From: Micromonospora sp. H61
Lineage (GTDB): Bacteria > Actinomycetota > Actinomycetes > Mycobacteriales > Micromonosporaceae
Reading direction: 5' to 3'
Assembly (NCBI RefSeq): GCF_018070325.1
Contig: NZ_JAGPXY010000039.1
Location: forward strand, 1-57,542
Length of the DNA stretch: 57,542 bases
Of the stretch, positions 1 through 8,117 are shown one piece after another. The position numbers were made by a program, and so were the translations under genes. Below the pieces are notes generated by a model, which searched no databases, had not been told where the DNA came from, and was given only the letters and a program-made list of their open reading frames with translations. Each line of letters starts with the position of its first letter. Position 1 is the first letter of the stretch.

Positions 1-405
1 CGACTCTCCGCGCCTGGCCCCGTCGACCGGTCGACGGGCGGCGGCACCGCCCGCTTCAGTCTGCCGCGGGGCCGGCGGCCCCGAGGACTCCGGCGCACTG
101 CCGCGCGCACCGGCCGGCTCTCCCGGCGTACGCGGGGTGGGTTGTGCCGGCGGCCCGGCCGGGTCGGCCGGCGGCATGCCCCCACGGGGCCGGTTCGGTT
201 CCGCCGGTGCGCCGTCCGGGCCCAGCTCGGCGCGTTGCTGCTTGGCCGAGCGCAGGTCGTCGATCCAGCCGAACTCCTCGCCGGCGGCCGGCTGCTCCGG
301 CTCGGGCTCAGCCGGCCGGCCCCGACCCCAACGGCGGGTCTTGGCGCGGGGATCGCGCCGCTCGTCCGGGCCCTCGTCCGGGCGGTCCCCACCACGCGAT
401 CTCAC
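1..405 (-). CDS. Proline/glycine-rich hypothetical protein, 5' part only (runs off window)
   Basis: On the minus strand a GTG at 405 overlaps the stop of rarA (GTGA overlap), and the frame stays open for 135 codons to the window edge, so the 3' end is missing. The visible part begins VRSRGGDRPDEG and is rich in Pro, Gly, Arg and Glu, with one short ordered-looking stretch (EEFGWIDDLRSAKQQRAEL, about residues 44-62). No catalytic motif or membrane segment is visible. The tight overlap with rarA suggests translational coupling and co-transcription. I do not recognise the family. The frame could be non-coding, but the coupling and the clean codon pattern favour a real gene. Confidence 0.55.
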   Translation of the reverse strand, partial: MRSRGGDRPDEGPDERRDPRAKTRRWGRGRPAEPEPEQPAAGEEFGWIDDLRSAKQQRAELGPDGAPAEPNRPRGGMPPADPAGPPAQPTPRTPGEPAGARGSAPESSGPPAPRQTEAGGAAARRPVDGARRGES

Positions 406-1940
406 TGTTGACCCTCTCCTGCGGCGTCGGTGCCGCTGTCCTGCATCGTGCCGGGGGCACCCGGGCCCGTCGTCGGACGGGCGGCCCCCGGGGATAGCGC
501 TGGCGCGGTCTGCGCCGTTACGGACGGCTCGGATGTCGGCGTCTCCGGGCGCGCGGCCGGAGCCGGCAGACCACGCACGATCCGGCGCAGCACCGGCAAC
601 CGGCTGGCCACCGACCGCTCCGCGCCGTGCGGACTCGGCTGGTAGTAGTCGGTGCCCACCAGGTCGTCCGGGACGTACTGCTGGGTGACCACGCCGCGCT
701 GGTCGTCGTGCGGGTAGCGGTAGCCGGTCCCGTGGCCCAGCCCTCGGGCGCCGGCGTAGTGCGCGTCGCGCAGCCCTCGCGGCACCGGGCCACCGCGACC
801 GGCCCGGACGTCGGCGATGGCGGCGCCGATGGCGGTGGTGGCCGAGTTCGACTTGGGCGCGGTGGCCAGGTGGATCACCGCCTGGGCGAGGTTGAGCTGC
901 GCTTCTGGCAACCCGACGTACTCGACCGCGTGCGCGGCGGCGGTCGCCACGCTCAGCGCCCCGGGATCGGCCATGCCGACGTCCTCGCTGGCGAAGATGA
1001 CCAGACGACGGGCGATGAACCGGGCGTCCTCACCGGCGACCAGCATGCGGGCCAGCCAGTGCACCGCCGCGTCCACGTCCGAGCCGCGCATGCTCTTGAT
1101 GAAGGCGCTGACCACGTCGTAGTGGGCGTCGCCGTCGCGGTCGTAGCGCACCGCCGCCACGTCGACGGCCTGCTCGGCGGTGGCGAGGTCGATCCGCCCG
1201 CCGCCGAGGGCCGTGGCGGAGGCCGCCGCCGCCTCCAGGGCGGTGAGTGCCTTACGGACGTCACCGGCGGCCAGCCGGACCAGGTGATCCTCGGCCTCGG
1301 TGGTCAGGGCCAGTGCGCCGTCCAGGCCACGCTTGTCGGCGACCGCGCGGCGCAGCAGACCCCGCACCGCCTCGTCGTCCAACGGTTGCAGAGTGAGCAG
1401 CACGCACCGCGACAGCAGCGGTGAGATGACCGAGAAGTACGGGTTCTCGGTGGTCGCCGCCAGCAGGGTGACAGTGCGGTCCTCGACGGCGGCGAGCAGC
1501 GAATCCTGTTGGGTCTTGCTGAACCGGTGCACCTCGTCGATGAAGAGCACGGTCTGCGGGCCGCCGGAACGGCGCTGGCGGCGCGCCGCCTCGATCACCG
1601 CCCGGACGTCCTTCACGCCGGCGGAGAGCGCCGACATGGCGACGAAGCGGCGGTCGGTGGCCCCGGCCACCAGGTGCGCGATGGTGGTCTTGCCGCTGCC
1701 CGGCGGGCCCCAGAGGATCACCGACATCGGAGCGCCGCCGGAGACCAGTTGCCGCAGGGGTGCGCCGGGAGCGAGCAGGTGTTCCTGCCCGACCAGCTCG
1801 TCGAGGGTCACCGGGCGCATCCGGACGGGCAGGGGCGAATCGTCGGCCACCGCGGTGAAGCCGTCGACACCGGCGGGACCGTCGGGCGCGCTGCGCGACC
1901 CGGCGGGTTCACCGAGGGAGAAGAGGGCGTCGGACTCCAT
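402..1940 (-). CDS. rarA: Replication-associated recombination protein A (RarA/MgsA), AAA+ ATPase
   Basis: RarA is a clamp-loader-like AAA+ ATPase that acts at stalled replication forks. The 512-residue product has Walker A GPPGSGKT at about residues 78-85, Walker B FIDEVHRF at about 130, the sensor region TTENPYF, and the C-terminal MgsA-type oligomerisation part (KSMRGSDVDAAVHWLARM, then YRYPHD). It is longer than the usual 430-450 residues: there are about 35 extra residues at the N-terminus and an acidic, Pro/Thr-rich tail of about 60. The start was set at ATG 1940 (MESDALFSLG), because the upstream in-frame extension is Trp/Arg-rich and unlike the family. No good ribosome site precedes this ATG, so the mRNA may be leaderless. 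It overlaps the next gene by 4 bases. Confidence 0.93.
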   Translation of the reverse strand: MESDALFSLGEPAGSRSAPDGPAGVDGFTAVADDSPLPVRMRPVTLDELVGQEHLLAPGAPLRQLVSGGAPMSVILWGPPGSGKTTIAHLVAGATDRRFVAMSALSAGVKDVRAVIEAARRQRRSGGPQTVLFIDEVHRFSKTQQDSLLAAVEDRTVTLLAATTENPYFSVISPLLSRCVLLTLQPLDDEAVRGLLRRAVADKRGLDGALALTTEAEDHLVRLAAGDVRKALTALEAAAASATALGGGRIDLATAEQAVDVAAVRYDRDGDAHYDVVSAFIKSMRGSDVDAAVHWLARMLVAGEDARFIARRLVIFASEDVGMADPGALSVATAAAHAVEYVGLPEAQLNLAQAVIHLATAPKSNSATTAIGAAIADVRAGRGGPVPRGLRDAHYAGARGLGHGTGYRYPHDDQRGVVTQQYVPDDLVGTDYYQPSPHGAERSVASRLPVLRRIVRGLPAPAARPETPTSEPSVTAQTAPALSPGAARPTTGPGAPGTMQDSGTDAAGEGQQ

Positions 1941-2014
1941 CACGAAGACAGTACCGGGCCGGGCCCACGACGCCGGAATCGCGCCGCGGGCCCGCCACCG
2001 GTGATCGGTTCCGG

Positions 2015-2236
2015 TCAGCCACGCCCGGGGCGACGGCCCCGGTACCAACGGCCGCCGCCACCGCCGCCGCCGCCGCGCGGGCCGCTGCCCACGCCGGCCA
2101 GGTAGAGCGAGAGCAGGAGCAACCCGATGAGTACGAGGGTGTTCCAGTTGAACAGGTCGGGCGCTCCGAAGTCGGTGCCGAGCAGGTCGAGCAGCAGGGC
2201 AAAGCCAAAAACGATGGCCGCGAGAATGGCGAGCAT
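2015..2236 (-). CDS. Small membrane protein with Gly-rich C-terminus
   Basis: A 73-residue protein starting MLAILAAIVFGFALLLDLLG. It has two predicted transmembrane segments (about residues 2-18 and 31-48) separated by the loop GTDFGAPDLFNWN, then a poly-Gly/Arg tail that is probably cytoplasmic. The start at ATG 2236 is supported by a strong GGAGG site seven bases upstream; a longer frame without a ribosome site was rejected. No enzymatic motif is present and the function is unknown. It lies just upstream of rarA on the same strand, with a 74-base gap. Confidence 0.75.
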   Translation of the reverse strand: MLAILAAIVFGFALLLDLLGTDFGAPDLFNWNTLVLIGLLLLSLYLAGVGSGPRGGGGGGGGRWYRGRRPGRG

Positions 2237-2396
2237 GTCAATCCTCCGGTGGGGGTTCCCAGTAGGTCGGCGCGTGATGTACCCAATCGGTCGACTCGCC
2301 AATCTCGACGGTGGAGACGGCCACGCCGCGACGGCCCCGCGGAGGCATTCGACACTCGGCTCCTAGCCTGGACCGCACGATCGATCCGCCTCGCCT

Positions 2397-2446
2397 GACC
2401 GTTGAGAAGGGGCCCCTTGCGGACAAGGGGCCCCTTCTCAACGGTC
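2397..2446. repeat. 50-bp near-perfect palindrome, candidate terminator or dispersed repeat
   Basis: Two 23-base arms pair without mismatch around a CGGA loop (2420-2423); each arm carries a GGGGCCCC core flanked by GTTGAGAA / TTCTCAAC. The right arm overlaps the last codons and stop of the MFS gene on the minus strand (stop 2438-2440), so the hairpin forms at the mRNA 3' end and would suit a factor-independent terminator, although no T-tract follows. Its size and perfection also fit a dispersed palindromic element. Confidence 0.7.
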
Positions 2447-3724
2447 CGCGGCGGGAACCGGAACCGCTGTCGGCTCGACGGCCGGGACGGCCCGACGGCC
2501 GGCCAGCCAGGCGGGCAGGTACAGCGGGGCGGCGACGGCCAGCACCACAGCGCCGACCACCATCGCGGTGCTGACGCTGGTGGCGGCGGCGAGCGCGGTG
2601 AGCACCACCCCGCCGAGCGCGCCGGCCGGCTGCGCCATCATCGAGTTCAGCGACAGCACGCTGGTCCGGTACGGGCCGTCGACCTGCCGGTGCAGCAGTC
2701 CACTGTGCAACGGGTTGGACGCGCCGTGCACGGCGTAGCAGGCCAGGTAGGCCACCAGCACGCCGACCGGCCCGGCGAACAACCCCATCCCGACCACCGT
2801 CACGCCCTGGAGGATGCGCAGCACTGCCGCACCCGGCGCGGCGCCGAACCAGCGCAGCAGCAGTGGGGTCAGTGCCGCGCCGGCGGCCGAGGCGAGCCAG
2901 GCGGCCGAGTTCGCCGGCCCGAGCAGCACCGCGGCGCGTTCCGGGTCGCCGATCACCTCGGCGAGCCGGACCGGCAGCAGCGACTCGAAGGTGACCATGC
3001 CGAAGCCCCAGAACAACTCGACGGCCACCAACGCCAGCAGCACCCGGGAACGACGCAGCAGGCCGACGGCCTGGCCGATCATCCGGGGCGCCTGGACCAC
3101 CGAGGCCCGCAGCGCCGCGAACCCCGTGGCCGGACGCTCTTCGACAAGCAGCACGACCAGCGCGACGAGTGCCGCCGCCTGCGCCACGATGGCGGCGAAC
3201 ACGGGCACCGTGAGCGCGCTGACCGGCCCGATCGGGCCGAGCGCGATGAGACCACCGCTGAGCAGCGCGCCACCACCGATGGCCCCACCGACGACGGTGC
3301 CGGCGTAGCCGAGGCCGCGCTCGTACTCGGCCGCCGGGTCGGCGGCCAGGGTGGCGTCGACATACCAGGACTCCAACGGGCCGCTGTCCAACGCCCGGTA
3401 GATCCCCTGCAGAGCCCAGACCACGAAGAACAGCCAGAACGAGTCGGCCACCGCGAACAGCGCCAGCGAGGCGAGGTTCAGCACCCCGGCGGCGAGCAGC
3501 ACCGGTCGACGACCGAGGGCGTCGGCGAGCCCGCCGGTGGGCAACTCCAGCGCCAGCACCAGCAGCCCCTGCGCCGTGCTGACCAGGCCGATCTGCGGCA
3601 ACGACAGGCCGCGCTCCTGCATCAGCAGGATCATCACCGGGATCATCAGACCCGTGGGCAGCCAGCGCAGACCGTAGAGCGTGAGGTAACGACGCCGAAC
3701 CTGACGTACGGTCAGCGCGCTCAC
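2438..3724 (-). CDS. MFS transporter, coupled to the ArsR-type regulator
   Basis: A 428-residue major facilitator protein with about 12 hydrophobic segments. It opens VSALTVRQVRRRYLTLYGLR, and its loop 2-3 reads GGLADALGRRPVLLAAG, the MFS signature region. The start is GTG 3724, which overlaps the TGA of the upstream ArsR-type gene, giving translational coupling; a longer upstream frame was rejected because it only mirrors the regulator gene. Substrate cannot be read from the sequence. The coupled repressor suggests an inducible exporter. The gene ends inside a large hairpin. Confidence 0.85.
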   Translation of the reverse strand: MSALTVRQVRRRYLTLYGLRWLPTGLMIPVMILLMQERGLSLPQIGLVSTAQGLLVLALELPTGGLADALGRRPVLLAAGVLNLASLALFAVADSFWLFFVVWALQGIYRALDSGPLESWYVDATLAADPAAEYERGLGYAGTVVGGAIGGGALLSGGLIALGPIGPVSALTVPVFAAIVAQAAALVALVVLLVEERPATGFAALRASVVQAPRMIGQAVGLLRRSRVLLALVAVELFWGFGMVTFESLLPVRLAEVIGDPERAAVLLGPANSAAWLASAAGAALTPLLLRWFGAAPGAAVLRILQGVTVVGMGLFAGPVGVLVAYLACYAVHGASNPLHSGLLHRQVDGPYRTSVLSLNSMMAQPAGALGGVVLTALAAATSVSTAMVVGAVVLAVAAPLYLPAWLAGRRAVPAVEPTAVPVPAADR

Positions 3725-4329
3725 TGGAGGCCCTCGCGCAACGGGTAGGCGGCCAGGAACACCTGCACCGGGCGGGCCTCCGGGTCGGTGGCGGCAGCGG
3801 ACTCGGCCTCGCGGTGATACCGCTCCAGCACCTGCCACACCTCCGCCTTGAGCTCCTCGAGCCGGGCCGGCGGGATGGTCATGAAGATGTCGCTCATGCC
3901 GAACCCGTCCCGCCAGGCGGCCGACCACTCGTGCTGGGTGGCGAACCAGCGATCGGCGGTCTCGGCGAGCAGACGCACCTGGTCGCCCTGGATCCACTCG
4001 ATCGCGGCCCTGGCGTCGGGGTCGTCGTCGAAGTCGCTCGGATCCCAGTTGGTCACGTCGTGCGCCGCCTGCCACCAGCGCTGCCGCCCGCTGCCGCGGT
4101 CGGGATCCTCGATGACCAGCCCGACCTCGGCGAGTTGCCGCAGGTGGTAGCTGGTCGCGCCGGTGTTGGTGCCGAGCAGTTCGGCGAGGGTGGTCGCGGT
4201 GGCGGGCCCCTTCACCCGCAGCGCTCCGACCAGCCGCATGCGCAGCGGGTGCGCCAGCACCCGGACCTGCCGTTTGTCGATCCGCACCTCACGCGGCGCC
4301 GGCCGCAGGACGCCTTCGTCGTTCGCCAT
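3721..4329 (-). CDS. ArsR-type winged-helix transcriptional regulator
   Basis: A 202-residue regulator. Residues about 20-95 form a winged helix of the ArsR/HTH_20 kind: VRVLAHPLRMRLVGALRVKG, then ATTLAELLGTNTGATSYHLRQL as recognition helix region, then a wing around RGSGRQRWWQ. The C-terminal half is helical and rich in Trp and acidic residues and probably serves as dimer or ligand domain; no Cys-pair metal site is visible, so metal sensing is unlikely. It is the first gene of a two-gene unit with the MFS transporter. A 45-bp palindrome 16 bases before the start is a likely autoregulatory operator. Confidence 0.87.
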   Translation of the reverse strand: MANDEGVLRPAPREVRIDKRQVRVLAHPLRMRLVGALRVKGPATATTLAELLGTNTGATSYHLRQLAEVGLVIEDPDRGSGRQRWWQAAHDVTNWDPSDFDDDPDARAAIEWIQGDQVRLLAETADRWFATQHEWSAAWRDGFGMSDIFMTIPPARLEELKAEVWQVLERYHREAESAAATDPEARPVQVFLAAYPLREGLQ

Positions 4330-4344
4330 GCCTGCACACTATCT

Positions 4345-4389
4345 CTGCACACTTCCTATGCACAATAGGTGTGCATAGGAAGTGTGCAG
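4345..4389. promoter_or_regulatory. Palindromic operator candidate upstream of the ArsR-type gene
   Basis: Perfect 20-base arms (CTGCACACTTCCTATGCACA and its complement) surround a 5-base spacer at 4365-4369. The half-site core TGCACAC recurs once more at 4333-4339 in the leader. On the minus strand the spacer reads as part of CCTATTGTGC, so a -10 box (TATTGT) may lie at the dyad centre, which would let a bound dimer block transcription of the regulator-transporter pair. It also sits just after the stop of the upstream gene, so it may double as a terminator. Confidence 0.65.
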
Positions 4390-4398
4390 GTGCCCTCG

Positions 4399-5211
4399 TC
4401 AGCGGGCGAGGAGTTCGCGTACTCCGCGCAGCCGGGTGCGCAGCAGGGCGGCGGCACGCGCGGAGTCCAGGCGTACGTCCAGGGGGCGGACCACACCGGT
4501 GGCCGCGCTCGTGGTGGTCCTCAACCCGACAGCGTCCAGGCCGTACCGCTCGGCGACCAGCAGGCCCAGCTCGGCCCGGCTGACCGCGTCCGGGCCGGCC
4601 ACGTTGAGCACACCGGCGTACGTCGAGGCGACCAACTCCAGCACGGCGTCGGCCAGGTCGGTGACGTCGATCGGGCAGCGCAGTTCGTCGCTGAACAGGG
4701 TGGCCCGGCCGGCGAGCGCGTCCCGGCAGAGCTGGATCTGCTTACTGCCCTCCCCCACGATCAGGGAGGTCCGCACCAGCGCCGCGCCCGGGTCGATCGC
4801 CCGTACTGCGGTCTCGGCCGCCGCCTTCGCGGCACCGTAGGCGTGCACCGGCGTGGGTGGCTCGTCGTCGGCGTACGGCACGGGTCGTCCGGCGTGCAGC
4901 GCGTCGCTGGACACGTGCACCAGCCGGGCACCCACCTCGGCGGCGGCGAGCGCCACGTGCGCCGCCCCGTCGGCGGTGACCGCCCAGTCCCCGTACCGAT
5001 AGGGGGTCCCGACCACGGCGTCCGGCCGCACCTCGGCGACCAGCGCGCGCACGGCGGACCGGTCGGTCACGTCCAGCCGTCGTGCCGCGACTCCCGGCAC
5101 CGCGATCTCACCCGAATGAAAGGTCCCCACAACCGACCACCCGGCGCCGACGCCCCGCCGACAAACCGACCGCCCGAGTAACCCACTGCCCCCGACAACA
5201 AGCACCCGCAT
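4399..5211 (-). CDS. NAD(P)-dependent sugar-nucleotide reductase (RmlD-like, extended SDR)
   Basis: A 270-residue Rossmann protein resembling dTDP-4-dehydrorhamnose reductase. The N-terminal GGSGLLG (about residues 7-13) is the dinucleotide-binding glycine motif, HVSSDALHAG supplies the catalytic Ser region, and YGAAKAAAE (about 125-133) is the YxxxK catalytic motif. The start at ATG 5211 puts the beta strand RVLVVGG at the expected place and follows a GGGGAG-type site; another in-frame start 18 bases upstream is less likely. No other deoxysugar gene is nearby, so it may act outside dTDP-rhamnose synthesis. Confidence 0.8.
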   Translation of the reverse strand: MRVLVVGGSGLLGRSVCRRGVGAGWSVVGTFHSGEIAVPGVAARRLDVTDRSAVRALVAEVRPDAVVGTPYRYGDWAVTADGAAHVALAAAEVGARLVHVSSDALHAGRPVPYADDEPPTPVHAYGAAKAAAETAVRAIDPGAALVRTSLIVGEGSKQIQLCRDALAGRATLFSDELRCPIDVTDLADAVLELVASTYAGVLNVAGPDAVSRAELGLLVAERYGLDAVGLRTTTSAATGVVRPLDVRLDSARAAALLRTRLRGVRELLAR

Positions 5212-5232
5212 CCCAGCCCACTCCCCCACTGA

Positions 5233-5288
5233 CGATCAAGAGGTTTGCGTCATCTCGCGGGGCGATGATGACGCAAACCTCTTGATCA
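5233..5288. repeat. Intergenic palindrome, GTTGATCA family copy 1
   Basis: Arms of 21 bases (5234-5254 and 5267-5287), with core GATCAAGAGGTTTGCGTCAT, flank a 12-base loop. It fills the gap between aspS (ends 5307) and the RmlD-like gene (starts 5211), both on the minus strand. Related copies with the same outer TTGATCA end lie at 11308-11368 and 56325-56384. It could act as a terminator for aspS, as a mobile palindromic unit, or both. Confidence 0.75.
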
Positions 5289-5306
5289 ACCAAGCAGGAG
5301 CGGGGG

Positions 5307-7112
5307 TCAGACCGGGTCTGCTACCGGGGCTGCGGGGCCGGCCGTGCCGGTGTGGGCGGTTGCGGCGGGCTTGGGCTTGGCGTCGATGCCGGCCTCGGTG
5401 CGCTGCTGGGCGGTGATCGGGGTGGGTGCACTGGTCAGCGGGTCGAAGCCACCCCGGGTCTTCGGGAAGGCGATGACCTCACGGATGGAGTCGGCGCCGG
5501 CGAGCAGCATGCAGACCCGGTCCCAGCCGAAGGCGATACCGCCGTGCGGCGGGGCGCCGTACTTGAACGCCTCCAGCAGGAAGCCGAACTTGTCCTGCGC
5601 CTCCTCGGGAGTGATGCCGAGCAGGTCGAAGACCCGCTTCTGCACGTCACCCCGGTGGATACGGATCGACCCGCCGCCGATCTCGTTGCCGTTGCAGACG
5701 ATGTCGTACGCGTACGCCAGGGCCCGGTCCGGAGCCTCCTCGAACCGGTCGACCCACTCCGAGTTCGGCGAGGTGAACGGGTGGTGCACGGCCGTCCAAC
5801 CGCCCTCGTCCGTGCGCTCGAACATCGGCGCGTCGACCACCCAGCAGAACGCCCAGGCACTCTCGTCGATCAGGCCGGACCGCTTGGCGATCTCCACGCG
5901 GGCCGCCCCGAGCAGCTCCTGCGCCTCCCGGGTGGTGGCGCTCGCGGCGAAGAAGACCGCGTCACCCGGCTTGGCGCCGACCGCGTCGGCGAGCCCACCC
6001 AGGTGCTCGGCGGAGAGGTTCTTCGCCACCGGGCCACGCGCCTCGCCGGTCTCGGCGTCCAGCACCACGTACGCCAGGCCGCGCGCCCCACGCGCCTTCG
6101 CCCAGTCCTGCCAGCCGTCCAGCTCCTTGCGGCTCTGCGCCGCCCCGCCCGGCATCACCACCGCGCCGACGTAGCCGCCCGCGTCGATCGCCCCGGCGAA
6201 GACCCGGAACTCGGTGCCGCGCAGGTACTCGGTCAGCTCGGTCAGCTCGACGCCGTAGCGCAGGTCCGGCTTGTCCGAGCCGTACCGGGCCATCGCGTCG
6301 TGCCAGGTGATCCGCGGGATCGGTCGGGTGATCTCGTGCCCGGCCAGGTCCTTCCACAGCGCCGAGACGATCGCCTCACCGAGGTCGATCACGTCGTCCT
6401 CGGTGACGAACGACATCTCGATGTCGAGCTGGGTGAACTCCGGCTGCCGGTCGGCGCGGAAGTCCTCGTCGCGGTAGCAGCGGGCGATCTGGTAGTACCG
6501 CTCCATGCCGCCGACCATCAGCAGCTGCTTGAACAACTGCGGCGACTGCGGCAGCGCGTACCAGCTGCCGGGCTGAAGCCGCACCGGCACCAGGAAGTCG
6601 CGGGCGCCCTCCGGCGTCGAGCGGGTCAGCGTCGGCGTCTCGATCTCCAGGAAGTCCCGCTCGTGCAGGACACCCCGGGCGAGCTGGCTGGCGCGCGAGC
6701 GCAGCCGCAGCGCGTTCGCCGGGCCGCTGCGGCGCAGGTCCAGGTAGCGGTACCGGAGTCGGATGTCGTCACCGGCCTCGATCTGGTCGTCCACCGGCAG
6801 CGGCAGCGGCGCCGCCTCGGAGAGCACCTCCAACTCGACGACGGTGACCTCGACCTCGCCGGTGGGCAGCTCCGGGTTCTCGTTGCCGGCCGGGCGGCGG
6901 GTCACCTCGCCGACGACCTTCACGCAGAACTCGTTGCGCAGCGCGTGCGCATCTTCCTCGCGGAACACCACCTGGACAACACCGGAACCGTCGCGCAGGT
7001 CGACGAAGATGACCCCGCCGTGGTCGCGGCGGCGGGCCACCCAGCCGGCGAGCGTCACCGTCGAGCCGGCGTCCGCGGCGCGCAGGCTTCCGGCATTGTG
7101 GGTACGGATCAC
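5307..7112 (-). CDS. aspS: Aspartyl-tRNA synthetase, probably non-discriminating (AspRS)
   Basis: A 601-residue bacterial-type class II synthetase charging tRNA with aspartate. It has an N-terminal OB-fold anticodon domain (GWVARRRDHGGVIFVDLRD), motif 2 YRDEDFRADRQPEFTQLD, the bacterial GAD insertion in the middle, and motif 3 GIAFGWDRVCML, where Trp replaces the commoner Leu. Start GTG 7112 was chosen because GAGGAG lies eight bases before it; a TTG at 7121 abuts the ribosome site. His31 in RRRDHGG is, from work on other bacteria, typical of non-discriminating AspRS that also makes Asp-tRNAAsn for GatCAB amidation. Confidence 0.96.
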   Translation of the reverse strand: MIRTHNAGSLRAADAGSTVTLAGWVARRRDHGGVIFVDLRDGSGVVQVVFREEDAHALRNEFCVKVVGEVTRRPAGNENPELPTGEVEVTVVELEVLSEAAPLPLPVDDQIEAGDDIRLRYRYLDLRRSGPANALRLRSRASQLARGVLHERDFLEIETPTLTRSTPEGARDFLVPVRLQPGSWYALPQSPQLFKQLLMVGGMERYYQIARCYRDEDFRADRQPEFTQLDIEMSFVTEDDVIDLGEAIVSALWKDLAGHEITRPIPRITWHDAMARYGSDKPDLRYGVELTELTEYLRGTEFRVFAGAIDAGGYVGAVVMPGGAAQSRKELDGWQDWAKARGARGLAYVVLDAETGEARGPVAKNLSAEHLGGLADAVGAKPGDAVFFAASATTREAQELLGAARVEIAKRSGLIDESAWAFCWVVDAPMFERTDEGGWTAVHHPFTSPNSEWVDRFEEAPDRALAYAYDIVCNGNEIGGGSIRIHRGDVQKRVFDLLGITPEEAQDKFGFLLEAFKYGAPPHGGIAFGWDRVCMLLAGADSIREVIAFPKTRGGFDPLTSAPTPITAQQRTEAGIDAKPKPAATAHTGTAGPAAPVADPV

Positions 7113-7266
7113 GGCTGGCAACTCCTCATCGTGGAACAGTCCTCACCCGCATTCTGTCAGGGGTGGCCGCCCCGTCTCCGGGCACCCGGCAGGCCGGCAC
7201 GATTCGCTGGTGGGGTGGACCGGCGAACCCGACACTGCCGGCGGCCGCGCCGGTTAACGTGGCGAA

Positions 7267-8001
7267 ATGCGGCCCGTACCGAACTGGGCCGTCGCCACGG
7301 CGGCGGCGGCGCCCGTGCTGCTGGTGGCCGGTTGGACGGTGGCGGAGGCCCGACAGCCCGTCGGGTACGACCCGGTCCGGGACACCATCAGCGAGCTGGC
7401 AGGACAGGACGCCACCGACGCCTGGATCATGGTGGTGGCCCTGGTGCTGCTCGGCTGCTGTTACCTGTCGGTCGCCGCCGTCCTGCACGCGGCCGGACTA
7501 CCCAGCCGCTTCCTGCTCGCGATCGGTGGCGTGGCCACCATCGCGCTGGTCGCCTTTCCCCGGCCGCCGGTCGGCGGCTCACTCAGCCACGGCGTCGCGG
7601 CGACGGTGGCCGTCCTCGCCCTGGTGCTCTGGCCGGCCGGCTCGGCACTGCGGCTGCCGCGTGGTAGCGACACCGAGCACCCCGCTCGACCGGAGCCGCC
7701 CTGGGCGTTCCGCCGGGCGGTCGGGCTCAGCGCCACGCTCGTGCTGCTCGCGCTCTTCGGCTGGTGCGCGTTCGAGGTGACCAGCGGGTCCCGCACCGGG
7801 CTGGCCGAGCGGGTGACGGCGATAGCGGTCTCCCTCTGGCCGCTGCTGGCTGTCCTCTCCGCCCGGCGGGCGCACCTCGCCTGGTCGACCGGCGGCACCG
7901 TACGCGTCGGCCCGGACCTGCCGACCATCGGCGTCGTACCCCCGGATCCGCTCGGACCACCGAGCGGGCCGACCCCCGGGCGCCCCGACCTGCTGCCGTG
8001 A
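7267..8001 (+). CDS. DUF998 family membrane protein, first tandem copy
   Basis: A 244-residue integral membrane protein with about six hydrophobic segments. The N-terminal pattern GWTVAEARQPVGYDPVRDTISELAG is characteristic of DUF998, in which YDPxRxTIS follows the first membrane helix. The hydrophilic C-terminal tail (about 45 residues, Pro/Gly-rich) is absent from the next gene. It starts at ATG 7267, divergent from aspS, with a 154-base gap for both promoters. The next gene encodes a clear paralogue. Molecular function is not known. Confidence 0.8.
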   Translation: MRPVPNWAVATAAAAPVLLVAGWTVAEARQPVGYDPVRDTISELAGQDATDAWIMVVALVLLGCCYLSVAAVLHAAGLPSRFLLAIGGVATIALVAFPRPPVGGSLSHGVAATVAVLALVLWPAGSALRLPRGSDTEHPARPEPPWAFRRAVGLSATLVLLALFGWCAFEVTSGSRTGLAERVTAIAVSLWPLLAVLSARRAHLAWSTGGTVRVGPDLPTIGVVPPDPLGPPSGPTPGRPDLLP

Positions 8002-8117
8002 GTCGTCCCGCCTGATCTCTTCGTCGCCCTCGCCCGCTCAGGGGGTCCGCACCGTCGGCCGGTCAGCCCGAGCACGCGGCCCGGAAACCGCGCCGGTCGG
8101 ATCGTTACGATCGCCCG

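Noticed and set aside
5352..7667. Long plus-strand open frame across aspS
   Set aside because: It is antisense to a fully convincing synthetase and its product is a low-complexity Arg/Gly/Val sequence with no domain; long antisense frames are expected in DNA this GC-rich.
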